In this document: positions 26,254 through 34,427 of the stretch, piece by piece
How positions within the stretch are numbered: the first letter of the stretch is position 1
Layout of the letters: the number at the start of each line of letters is the position of its first letter
Assembly (NCBI GenBank): GCA_017470735.1
Contig: JAFUYB010000015.1
Location: forward strand, 1 to 40,358
From: Lachnospiraceae bacterium
GTDB taxonomy: Bacteria > Bacillota > Clostridia > Lachnospirales > Lachnospiraceae
DNA length: 40,358 bases
Reading direction: 5' to 3'
Notes under the pieces: model-generated
What the model was told of the DNA's origin: nothing
Database searches by the model: none
What the model saw: the letters and a program-made list of their open reading frames with translations, nothing else
Translations under genes and position numbers: made by a program

Positions 26254-27373
26254 TATAATCAGAGTCCTGCACGTGCAAATGGGCATGAATCGGGCGGGAA
26301 TAGAAACTATGATAATGAATTATTTTCGTCATATGGATCGAACTAAAATAATGTTTGATTTTGCTGGTTATATGCGAAAGAAATGTGACTACGATGATGA
26401 AATAATTCGTTTGGGTGGAAGGATTTTTTATTATCCCAAGTATAATGTTTATAATCATTGGGAATTTGTGAAATGGTGGGAAGATTTTTTTGATACACAT
26501 CCAGAATATAAGATTGTGCACGGGCATAGTGAAGGAACATATGCAATATATTTAAAAATTGCAAAAAAACATGGTTGTATTACTATTGCCCATAGTCATT
26601 CTGCATACGGAATAGAAATGCCAACACCTAAATCTATTATGTTCAAATTGTCATCACTACGGACGAGGAGTATTTCACATTATTTTTTTGGATGCTCAAA
26701 ACAGGCATTGATAGATAAATTTGGAAAAAAGATAGCTAGGGATAGGAATAGATCGAAAGTTATTAATAATGCTATTAATGTACAAAAATTTTCTTTTGAT
26801 AACTATCGAAGAAACATAATTAGAGAGAAAATGGGATTGAGAAAAAGACTATTGGTTATAGGGACAGTAGGCAGAATGGAACGCCCTAAAAATCCTTTCT
26901 TTATCTTAAATATCCTTAAGAATCTCAATGCTAGGGGAGCTGATTTTATATTCTTATGGTGTGGTATAGGGAAAGAGGAAAAGAAAATAAAAAAGTGGGT
27001 ATGGAAGAATAAGCTTCAAGAAAAAGTGAAGCTTCTCGGGCAAAGAGGAGATATAGAGAATATTCTTTTAGCAATGGATGTGTTCATAATGCCTTCTTTG
27101 TGGGAGGGATTGAGTGTAGCCTGCATTGAAGCTCAGGCTTCTGGACTTCCAATTATTGTAAGTGATTCTGTTTCACAGGAATGCGACATTACAGGAAATT
27201 GTAAATTTCTTCCATGTGATAATGCGGATCAATGGTGCAACGAGATAGTAAAGACATCATATGATCATGTAAGGATAAACACATACACACAAATAGTAAA
27301 TGCTGGTTATGATATCAGTGTAGAGGCAAAGAAACTTACTGATATTTATACAAATATTGAAAGGAAATGTTAG
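26243..27373 (+). CDS. GT4-family glycosyltransferase (EpsF-like)
   Basis: This 376-residue GT-B enzyme has the N-terminal pattern VLHVQMGMNRAGIETMIMNY of EpsF/CapM-type transferases. The C-terminal nucleotide-sugar site is PSLWEGLSVACIEAQASGLP, with the E-x7-E pattern. GTVGRMERPKNPFFIL marks the start of the C-terminal domain. It is complete in length. It overlaps the polymerase gene by 11 bases, and a degraded transposase on the other strand follows directly after its stop. Confidence 0.9.
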   Translation: MLNNIIRVLHVQMGMNRAGIETMIMNYFRHMDRTKIMFDFAGYMRKKCDYDDEIIRLGGRIFYYPKYNVYNHWEFVKWWEDFFDTHPEYKIVHGHSEGTYAIYLKIAKKHGCITIAHSHSAYGIEMPTPKSIMFKLSSLRTRSISHYFFGCSKQALIDKFGKKIARDRNRSKVINNAINVQKFSFDNYRRNIIREKMGLRKRLLVIGTVGRMERPKNPFFILNILKNLNARGADFIFLWCGIGKEEKKIKKWVWKNKLQEKVKLLGQRGDIENILLAMDVFIMPSLWEGLSVACIEAQASGLPIIVSDSVSQECDITGNCKFLPCDNADQWCNEIVKTSYDHVRINTYTQIVNAGYDISVEAKKLTDIYTNIERKC

Positions 27374-27912
27374 GAACTGATAAAAAAAATTTTTTTTGCG
27401 GTCTCACAAGATTCTATGTTTAGCACCGCAAGTTCCTCATCCGATATTTTTCGTCCGATTTCATACATTTTTCATCTAACTGGCAGATAGTAGAAGAACC
27501 CTTTTTTGTCGTAGTGTTGGATATTAAGCTAATGGCTGTTTCAATATCAATTAATGGTTGTCCTTGTCAGTTCTTTGAAATGTAGCAGAACATACGGTGC
27601 TCTATTTTATTCCATTTTGAAGTTTCCAGAGGATAATGGGAAACCATTATTTCGAGTCCGGTAGTATTCGAAAACGGTTGCAGTTCATACTTTCAGTTTC
27701 GGCTACAGGAACCGTTGCTTCCACCTCCATCGCATGTTATATATGTAATATATAGTTGTTTTGCATTAGGAAAATTTGTTTTTCCAACAGCATCCCACCA
27801 TATGATATGCTTGAAACTGCAAACTCAGATGTGTTATGGCTAACGCCAAGATTTATGAATCCTGTATTGTCATTTAACAATTCCTAATGGTGTTTTACAT
27901 AGTTGCACATAG
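27374..27912 (-). pseudogene. Degraded ISAzo13-like transposase remnant
   Basis: Reading the minus strand in shifting frames gives a clear C-terminal DDE transposase of the ISAzo13 (DDE_Tnp_ISAZ013) type. In order: NDNTGFINLGVSHNTSEFAV, then after a frameshift WWDAVGKTNFPNAKQLYIT, CDGGGSNGS, GLEIMVSHYP, TSKWNKIEHRMFCYISKN and, in another frame, YEIGRKISDEELAVLNIE. At least two in-frame stops and several frameshifts break it, and the N-terminal half is missing. It fills the 562-base gap between the GT4 and GT2 genes. No inverted terminal repeat was found. Nothing else is seen in the gap. Confidence 0.8.
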
Positions 27913-27935
27913 GATTGAAACATAACATTAATATA

Positions 27936-28820
27936 ATGATTTCCATTATACTCCCCGTCTACAATGGCGAAAAATATTTGGCAGAAGCAATCGATAGCAT
28001 ACTTCAGCAAAGCTATACAAATTTTGAGTTGATTATCGTTGATGATGGCTCTACCGACCAAACTTCTCAAATTATTGAAGATTACAGGAAACAAGATAAG
28101 CGAATTCAAGCAATACGGAATAAGAGCAATCTCAAATTACCTGGTTCTCTAAACCGTGGTTTTGAAGAAAGCAGGGGTGAATACCTTACATGGACTTCAG
28201 ATGATAATATCCTGTTCCCGAATTGTCTGGAAGTATTGTTGGGCAGTATTTCAGATGAAGTGGATTTTGTTTATGCGGGCACGGTTTATGTTGATGAGAC
28301 GAGCCCAATAAAAAATATCCGACGCGAAAAGATGCATAAGGACATATGGCGTAGAAATATAATCGGGGCGTGTTTCTTGTACAAAAGGGAAATATATGAT
28401 GATATAGGTGGTTATGATGAGAATTTGTATTTAGTAGAAGATTATGACTATTGGATTCGAATTGCAAGAAAATACCGAATGAAGCGTATAGATGAGGTTC
28501 TGTATCAATATAGGTTTCATAAAGACAGTTTAACCGAATCAAAGAGAAAAGATGTTTATTTGACGCTGAGCACATATCTGGAAACACTGCTGGAAGATAA
28601 GACGATAAGCAGGGGAGACAGAGACAAGATTCGGTGCCAGCTTGCGGGAACTTATTATGAAATCGGTGATAGGGGTAAGTTGCTGGAGACAATGCGTTAT
28701 CTGGCAATAAATAACAAGACTGAGTTTTGGCATATAAAAAAATCGGCATGGATGTATCTGTTCCTGCCGAAGAGGGCGGTGGATTTTGTGGTGAAAGTGA
28801 AACGGTGGTTTTGGAGATAA
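27936..28820 (+). CDS. GT2 glycosyltransferase
   Basis: This 294-residue GT-A enzyme has SIILPVYNGEKYLAEAIDS, LIIVDDGSTDQT and the metal-binding region TWTSDDNILFP. A later VEDYDYWIRIARKY segment carries the probable catalytic residue. Start at the ATG at 27936, since family members begin right at MISIILPVYN; there is no good ribosome binding site, and a TTG at 27903 is in frame. The dead transposase ends just upstream, so the insertion may have removed an original leader or coupling. The acceptor and sugar are unknown. Confidence 0.88.
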   Translation: MISIILPVYNGEKYLAEAIDSILQQSYTNFELIIVDDGSTDQTSQIIEDYRKQDKRIQAIRNKSNLKLPGSLNRGFEESRGEYLTWTSDDNILFPNCLEVLLGSISDEVDFVYAGTVYVDETSPIKNIRREKMHKDIWRRNIIGACFLYKREIYDDIGGYDENLYLVEDYDYWIRIARKYRMKRIDEVLYQYRFHKDSLTESKRKDVYLTLSTYLETLLEDKTISRGDRDKIRCQLAGTYYEIGDRGKLLETMRYLAINNKTEFWHIKKSAWMYLFLPKRAVDFVVKVKRWFWR

Positions 28821-28884
28821 GGATAATAAAGTTGAAAATGAAGAAACAATATTTTTGTTTGTACAGATTTTGTGGAGAATTGAT

Positions 28885-29319
28885 ATGATAATCGGCTACA
28901 CAGCAGGTGTTTTTGACTTGTTTCATATAGGGCATTTGAATCTGCTGAAGAATGCAAAGGGTATGTGCGACAAACTGATTGTGGGAGTTACAGTTGATGA
29001 GCTCGTAGAATATAAAGGGAAGCACTCAATGATTCCGTTCGAGGACAGAATTGAGATTGTACGAAGCTGCAAATATGTAAATGCCGCGGTTCCCCAATAC
29101 GATATGGACAAGCTTAATGCGTGTAAGAGATTGCATGCGCAGTTTTTGTTTGTTGGTGATGATTGGTATGGAACGAATAAATGGAAGGAGTATGAGAGGG
29201 AATTTAACAAAAATGATATAAAAATAATTTATTTCCCATATACGCAAGGGATCTCATCCACCAAGATAAATGAGGCATTGAATTACATTCGCAAGGAGGA
29301 TTTATCGGATGTCAAATAG
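28885..29319 (+). CDS. Cytidylyltransferase-family nucleotidyltransferase (TagD-like)
   Basis: This 144-residue enzyme belongs to the HIGH-superfamily nucleotidyltransferases that make CDP-glycerol, CDP-ethanolamine and similar activated alcohols from CTP. GVFDLFHIGHLNLL carries the HIGH motif (residues 14-17) and GISSTKINE the second signature (about 127-135). GGAGAA precedes the ATG at 28885; an in-frame start at 28855 lacks support. It is the first gene of a run with overlapping or abutting ends through 34326, its last 11 bases overlapping the PLP-enzyme gene. The substrate could be glycerol-3-phosphate, an amino-alcohol phosphate or a phosphonate. Confidence 0.87.
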   Translation: MIIGYTAGVFDLFHIGHLNLLKNAKGMCDKLIVGVTVDELVEYKGKHSMIPFEDRIEIVRSCKYVNAAVPQYDMDKLNACKRLHAQFLFVGDDWYGTNKWKEYEREFNKNDIKIIYFPYTQGISSTKINEALNYIRKEDLSDVK

Positions 29320-30429
29320 TTCGTCGGTCAAGCCATATAAGACGGCATCACAGATGATATGGAAGATGAGTCCGGCGGAGAGGGATTATTCATTGAAGCT
29401 GGACTGGAATGAAGCGACAATAATGCCATCTCCGGAAATAAAAAAAGCGTTGCTCCATTTGCTTTTGGATGAGGAGTTCTATCAGTTCTATCCGGCTGTC
29501 TACAATGAGGAATTGTTAGAAGCATTGGCTGATTATGCAAGAATATCACAAAATAATGTTCAATATTTCGTGGGATCGGATACGCTTCACGAGTATATTG
29601 CAAGATGCTGGATAAAAGAAAAAGACAAAGTACTGCTGTTATGGCCAACATACGATAATTTCAGATTTACTGCGGAGATCGCGGGAGCGGAACTGATGTT
29701 TTATTATGTGGATGAAGATTTTAATGTTGATGCGGAATCATTTCGTCAGATGATAAAGAAAAGCCCGTGCTTGTATATATCTGCAACCCCAATAATCCGA
29801 CAGGAACTCTTATAGATAGCGATAGTTTAGAAATATGGATAAAAGAGTTTCCGGAAACTTTATTTGTAATAGATGAAGCGTATAGTGAGTTTTCTGGAGT
29901 TTCTATGAATCAAAGCACTTTAAAGTATGAAAATCTCCTTGTAACACATACTATGTCAAAGGCATTCGGGTTAGCGAATTTTCGTTTCGGATATTTGGTG
30001 GCTTCAGAGAAAAATATACAAAAGATTTCAGATATAAGAAATGCAAAAAACATTTCAACAATTACGCAGGTTGCCGTGTTGGCAGCATTGAAAGATAAAG
30101 CGTATGTTATGAAGTATGTGAAAGAGGTGAATCGAGCAAAAGATGAGTTGATAACGAGATTGAAGAAAACGACAAAGAGCGTGCAATACCGCGTGTTTAG
30201 CAGCAGGGCGAATTTTTTTATAATCAAGTTTAATGATGAAAAAATAAAAAAAATTGTCCATGAGAGATTGGCAGACTTCCATATCTATGTGAGAGATTTG
30301 GTACATGGATCGCCAGTAGAAAACAGCCTACGCATAACAGTAGGAACTAGAGCCCAAATGGATGTATTTTATGAAAAATTTGTCTTAATATTGAAAGAAT
30401 TGGAAGGAGAGCGGGTCAATGGTAGATAA
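29309..30429 (+). pseudogene. HisC/CobD-like PLP enzyme, frameshifted
   Basis: Two frames together make a complete fold-type I PLP enzyme of about 373 residues, related to histidinol-phosphate aminotransferase and threonine-phosphate decarboxylase. The first (29309-29815) carries the substrate LDWNEAT region and YPAVYNEELLEAL. The second (from about 29763) carries CNPNNPTGT, FVIDEAYSEFSG and the PLP lysine in TMSKAFGLANFRFGY. The frames join if one A is restored in the AAAA run at 29759-29762, giving KKKPVLVYICNPNNP. This is either a genuine one-base deletion or a sequencing error. Relatives in Campylobacter capsule loci make ethanolamine phosphate or serinol phosphate; that use here is inference. 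AAGGAGG precedes the ATG. Confidence 0.85.
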
Positions 30430-31477
30430 GAATTATTGTATGAGTGCATACTGCGTATTTAGGAATATTCCGAAGGATGATATGGAGTTTGCAGATGGAC
30501 TGCATCATGCAAAAGATATTTGTTATCCAGAGGAAAAGAAAGTGGCAGTTACAACTGCTGATGATATAGCAAGGGCATATCGTAAAGCCTTTGAAGAGAT
30601 GAGAGATGTGAAATTGGGGATTATGTTATCTGGGGGTATGGATTCAGCCTGCTTGGCGGCGTTTATGAAGCCAGATACTGATGCATATACATTTAGATTT
30701 CTTGGGGGAAAATTCAGGCAGGATGATCTGCATCGGGCAGAACAATTTGCAAATAAGTATCAGTTGCATTTACATTATGTAGATGTGGATTGGTCTGTTG
30801 TCGAAAAAAATGTAGATATTCTTATGAAAAGAAAGGGCGAGCCTGTGCATCCGATAGAGCCACAGGTATATGAAACGGCGATACAAGCAAAAGAAGACGG
30901 GGTGGAAATGATGGTGGCCGCAGACGGGAGCGACCTTGTGTTTGGTGGAATGGATTTGATGCTTTCCAAAGATTGGGAATATGATGAGTGGATAGAATTT
31001 TTCACTTTTTTGGATCCATTTAAAGTTTTGAAAGAACCCGTGTCAATGGATCATATTTTTGCACCGTATAAGCTCGATGATAATAAGATAGACTATATGA
31101 CCTTTATGGAAGAAGTATTTGCTCACGAATCCAATGGGGTTTTCTGTAATGCGTTTATTGCAGCAGAGATGAAATATACGCCGTATTATGATCCGTCAGG
31201 TATGGTAAAAATGGCGGAACCATTGGATTTGAACAGAGTAAGAAACGGGGAATCAAAGTATCTTATAAGAGAGTTGTTCAAAAAATGCTACCCCGAATTC
31301 CCTATACCTGAAAAAGTGCCGATGCCGAGACCCGTAGATTATTATTTTGAGAATTGGAAGGGCCCCAAGCGCCCAGAATTTAGGGAAGATATAAATCTTG
31401 ATGAATACACGGGTAACCAAAAATGGCAGATGTGGTGTTTGGAAAGATTCTTGGATATGCTGGAAAGAAGAGGATGA
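30419..31477 (+). CDS. Asparagine-synthase-like ATP-pyrophosphatase domain protein
   Basis: This 352-residue protein matches the synthetase half of class B asparagine synthases, which activate a carboxylate as an AMP ester for amide formation. The PP-loop is LSGGMDSACLAAF (about residues 69-81). A conserved AADGSDLVFGG block binds nucleotide. It lacks the N-terminal Cys glutaminase domain, so ammonia must come from elsewhere or another amine is used. WbpS-type proteins of this kind amidate uronic acids in some O-antigens. The gene overlaps the PLP gene by 11 bases, with AAGGAG nine bases before its ATG, and ends one base before the radical SAM start. Confidence 0.85.
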   Translation: MVDKNYCMSAYCVFRNIPKDDMEFADGLHHAKDICYPEEKKVAVTTADDIARAYRKAFEEMRDVKLGIMLSGGMDSACLAAFMKPDTDAYTFRFLGGKFRQDDLHRAEQFANKYQLHLHYVDVDWSVVEKNVDILMKRKGEPVHPIEPQVYETAIQAKEDGVEMMVAADGSDLVFGGMDLMLSKDWEYDEWIEFFTFLDPFKVLKEPVSMDHIFAPYKLDDNKIDYMTFMEEVFAHESNGVFCNAFIAAEMKYTPYYDPSGMVKMAEPLDLNRVRNGESKYLIRELFKKCYPEFPIPEKVPMPRPVDYYFENWKGPKRPEFREDINLDEYTGNQKWQMWCLERFLDMLERRG

Positions 31478-31478
31478 T

Positions 31479-32375
31479 ATGAGATTAGGCCAGATATTAA
31501 AGAAAAGTATCAAGAGATTCTTGCCGGAATCTTTTTTAGAATCGTTAATTTATGTGAGAAGGAGGCTCATTTCACCAGTGAGAATAATTGAAGCATACAG
31601 GGGAAATGCCATAATTGATGTTATGGTCATCTGCGTCGGTCAGAGATGTAATTTTCGATGCAGGGATTGTGGAAATATGGCACCCTATTCGCCTAAGAAT
31701 CATGGCAGTTATCCGATCGAGGAAATGAAAGAGGATGTGAATATGCTTTTTCAGCACATCAGAGGAATAAAGAGTATCCAGATCCAGGGTGGAGAGCCAT
31801 TTCTTTATGAGCATTTAGGTGAACTTTTAGACTACTTGGGGGGGTATAGTGCATTCATTGATAATATTTATATAGCGAGCAATGGAAGTATTTTGCCTAA
31901 GGAAGAAATTTTGGAAAGCATGGTGAGAAATCATATTGGGCTGAGAATCAGTGACTATGGGATAAGCCATGAGAAGGCAAAGGAGGTAAGGAGAATATGT
32001 GAAAAGCAGGGAATACATGTTCGCTATTATGAATTTGCGGAGGGCGATGCCATGTGGTATCGCATGGGCCGTCCAGACGATACATATTCTCCGGACGAAA
32101 ATATATCAAAAAGATTCTTTTTTTGTGCTTACAGGACATGTTTAACGCTTGAAAATGGGAGATTATATCATTGCAGCAGAGCGTATAATGCGCATTATGT
32201 GCAAAATTTTGCGGAAAAGAAAAAGGATTATGTGGACTTGAGACAGACAAAAGAATTGAGAAAGAAAATAGCACATTATCTGACGTTTACAACATATATG
32301 GAAGCATGTAGATATTGTAATGGGAGCCATCATGCGCCGAGGGAATTGGCGGCAGCGCAGATGGAGAAACAATGA
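31479..32375 (+). CDS. Radical SAM protein
   Basis: This 298-residue protein has the canonical CxxxCxxC [4Fe-4S] motif in CNFRCRDC (Cys57, Cys61, Cys64), the GGEPFLYEHL motif and ASNGS. A C-terminal set of cysteines follows (FCAYRTC, YHCS, CRYCNG), as in SPASM/Twitch proteins with an extra cluster. It therefore uses S-adenosylmethionine to make a radical on an unknown substrate. The start at 31479 is one base after the AsnB-like stop, with AGAGGATG upstream. About 50 basic residues precede the cluster. Membership of a polysaccharide module suggests a sugar, amino acid or phospho-alcohol substrate. Confidence 0.9.
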   Translation: MRLGQILKKSIKRFLPESFLESLIYVRRRLISPVRIIEAYRGNAIIDVMVICVGQRCNFRCRDCGNMAPYSPKNHGSYPIEEMKEDVNMLFQHIRGIKSIQIQGGEPFLYEHLGELLDYLGGYSAFIDNIYIASNGSILPKEEILESMVRNHIGLRISDYGISHEKAKEVRRICEKQGIHVRYYEFAEGDAMWYRMGRPDDTYSPDENISKRFFFCAYRTCLTLENGRLYHCSRAYNAHYVQNFAEKKKDYVDLRQTKELRKKIAHYLTFTTYMEACRYCNGSHHAPRELAAAQMEKQ

Positions 32376-33316
32376 GGAGAAGGAGGAAGAAAAAACGGCG
32401 CTTGTTAATAAAGCCTTGGATAAAGAAAAAATTGAAGGATTCAAGGTTATATACATATTACAATGCGGAAAAATATAAAAAACAGCTCTTATATATGATG
32501 AATCATGCGGATATTAGGAGCATGAGACCCGCTACAGGAGATTTGAGGCGAAGACAGATAAAATTGTTGGATTTTTATCTTGAAGTGATGGAGGAATTGT
32601 CGGATTTAGACATTCATCCGTTTGCGATAGGCGGAACACTCGTCGGGGCTATACGGCATAGAGGTTACATTCCGTGGGATGATGATATTGATGTGGGGTT
32701 AATACAAGCAGAATTTGATCGGATAACGGATTATTTTCGGAGAGAAGGAAGATTATATTATAAAAAATATCTAGGGAATCATAATAGGAAGAACATTTTT
32801 CTATATAAAAAATGGGCTTATGAAAGAAAAGGACGATTCTTTTTTGGAGTAATGGATTATAGCGGGGAACTGCATATTATCAAGTATGATGAGGAATTAT
32901 CGTACATCAGTCTGGACTATGTCCCGTTCGCTTATATAAAAAATGACATTGGATATGAGGAATACCGAAAAGAGAGGATGGAATGGGGAAAGAAAGCAGA
33001 TAGTGAGAAAAAAGATGCAGAGAGATATATAAAGTTGTTCCAACGACAATACCGTACCAGTGATTGTATCAGTAATGAACCTACAGAAAATATATTTTTG
33101 GGAGGCATCCCGGTTCAGTATGACGGTCCATTCAAGAATGCCACTCATTTTATTAAAAAGGGAACACTCTTTCCGCTAAAAAAATGTTCATTTGAATATT
33201 CTAAGATACTTATTCCCAATAATCCGAAAGCCTTTTTGGAAAATTGTATTAAAGATTATATGGCATTTCCGCAGGATGTAGGTTATAGCCATCATATTGA
33301 GAAGTGGTGTGAATAA
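32372..33316 (+). CDS. LicD-family phosphotransferase
   Basis: LicD proteins transfer a phospho-alcohol such as phosphocholine from its CDP form to a glycan. The signature GGTLVGAIRHRGYIPWDDD is at about residues 87-105, followed by DIDVG, both with metal-binding aspartates. The 314-residue protein starts with a very basic stretch (MRRRRKKKRRLL), perhaps for membrane association. It overlaps the radical SAM gene by four bases (ATGA) and the next gene by one. With a cytidylyltransferase in the same run, transfer of a CDP-activated group is the natural reading. Confidence 0.88.
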   Translation: MRRRRKKKRRLLIKPWIKKKLKDSRLYTYYNAEKYKKQLLYMMNHADIRSMRPATGDLRRRQIKLLDFYLEVMEELSDLDIHPFAIGGTLVGAIRHRGYIPWDDDIDVGLIQAEFDRITDYFRREGRLYYKKYLGNHNRKNIFLYKKWAYERKGRFFFGVMDYSGELHIIKYDEELSYISLDYVPFAYIKNDIGYEEYRKERMEWGKKADSEKKDAERYIKLFQRQYRTSDCISNEPTENIFLGGIPVQYDGPFKNATHFIKKGTLFPLKKCSFEYSKILIPNNPKAFLENCIKDYMAFPQDVGYSHHIEKWCE

Positions 33317-34326
33317 TGGGAACAATCAGCGAAAAGATACTTCGGAAGGTGGCGCAATTGAAATTAAGAATGATGCCGTTATCCATAAATAAAAATTCTG
33401 AGGTGGAGTTCTATCTGGTTGACGCATTTGAGATTGAACATTTTTTCCCGTTTTACAAACAATTAAGGAAAATGGGCATTGATGCGGCATTTGTTGCTGA
33501 ACCATGCGATATCAACACAGCAGGAAAATGGTTTGATTATGATGCGGCGGTATCCATATTAAAAGACAAAGGGATAAAATATTATGACCGGGCAAACCGA
33601 AATGCAAAAGTGGCGGTAACAACGCAATTTGGAAGAAATCTGAAGAAATACAAAAAAGCCTGTAAACGCATTCAACTTAGTTATGGGGAACATGTCATGC
33701 CGATGAATGCATTCCAGTTGGATAAAAAAGTGGCAGGTGAATTTGATTACATATTTGTTATGGGGGAGATAAAGAAAAAGAGACTGGAGACTGCGGGAAT
33801 ATACGGAAAAGCCGTCGTCATATCATATCCTAAACACCTGGATTTTTTTCTGCAGAAATGGAAGACGGAAGATATAAGAAGAGAACTCAACATACAAACA
33901 GATAGGCCAATTTTAATGTATTATCCTACTTGGGGTGACTATTCGTCCATACCGATTTTCGGAAGAGAGATTGGAAAACTAAAAGATAAGTTTTATATTA
34001 TATCAAAACCGCACCACTGTACATTCAGGCTATTATCTGAAAAGAACAATATGGATATTTTATATGAGATTAGTGACCGTGTTTTAGACGGCAATTATGA
34101 TTTCGCCAAAAGTACATTGCTGGGGGATATCGCAATCAGCGATGCAACTTCCGGGGCATCGGCAGAAGTTGCATTTTTGAATCCCCAAATAAAGCTATTG
34201 CTATTAGGAAATGAATCTATGTTGGAAGCATACAAGGATGATATTTTGGGGTTTGCGGCATTTGTATCGCAGAAAAGGGAGCTAGTGAAAATGGTCAATG
34301 CTGTAATGCGCGAGGATGATATATAG
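33316..34326 (+). CDS. TagF/TagB-like CDP-glycerol glycerophosphotransferase family protein
   Basis: This 336-residue GT-B-like protein resembles the CDP-glycerol:polyglycerophosphate glycerophosphotransferase family. RPILMYYPTWGD is followed by KPHH and by SDATSGASAEVAFLN, the equivalents of the TagF APTWR, KxH and SDYSS regions that bind the pyrophosphate. TagF enzymes move phosphoglycerol or similar units to a lipid-linked acceptor at the membrane face. The match is divergent, so the donor may not be CDP-glycerol. Start ATG overlaps the licD stop by one base. Confidence 0.72.
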   Translation: MGTISEKILRKVAQLKLRMMPLSINKNSEVEFYLVDAFEIEHFFPFYKQLRKMGIDAAFVAEPCDINTAGKWFDYDAAVSILKDKGIKYYDRANRNAKVAVTTQFGRNLKKYKKACKRIQLSYGEHVMPMNAFQLDKKVAGEFDYIFVMGEIKKKRLETAGIYGKAVVISYPKHLDFFLQKWKTEDIRRELNIQTDRPILMYYPTWGDYSSIPIFGREIGKLKDKFYIISKPHHCTFRLLSEKNNMDILYEISDRVLDGNYDFAKSTLLGDIAISDATSGASAEVAFLNPQIKLLLLGNESMLEAYKDDILGFAAFVSQKRELVKMVNAVMREDDI

Positions 34327-34340
34327 CGATAAGAAAGGGC

Positions 34341-34427
34341 ATGATAAAAGAAATGTATGAAAAAAACATGGAGGAAGGATTGATGCGGGGGACAAATTTA
34401 ATTGCAGGGCTGTGCGGGAGGAAATGA
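34341..34427 (+). CDS. Possible 28-residue coupled small protein
   Basis: A short open frame starts at an ATG with AGAAAGGG just upstream and ends TGA at 34425-34427, overlapping the ATG at 34424 of the next gene as ATGA. It encodes 28 residues beginning MIKEMYEKNMEEGLMRG. It may be a real micropeptide or a coupling device for translation of the fusion gene. No family is recognised. Confidence 0.35.
   Translation: MIKEMYEKNMEEGLMRGTNLIAGLCGRK

Noticed and set aside
28186..29025. 279-residue open frame on the minus strand opposite a GT2 gene
   Set aside because: No ribosome binding site or family motif, while the plus-strand gene is a clear glycosyltransferase.
29755..29765. Programmed -1 frameshifting in the PLP gene
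   Set aside because: The A-run is only four bases, AAGAAAAG is not a standard slippery heptamer, and no strong downstream stem is seen; a deletion or read error is simpler.
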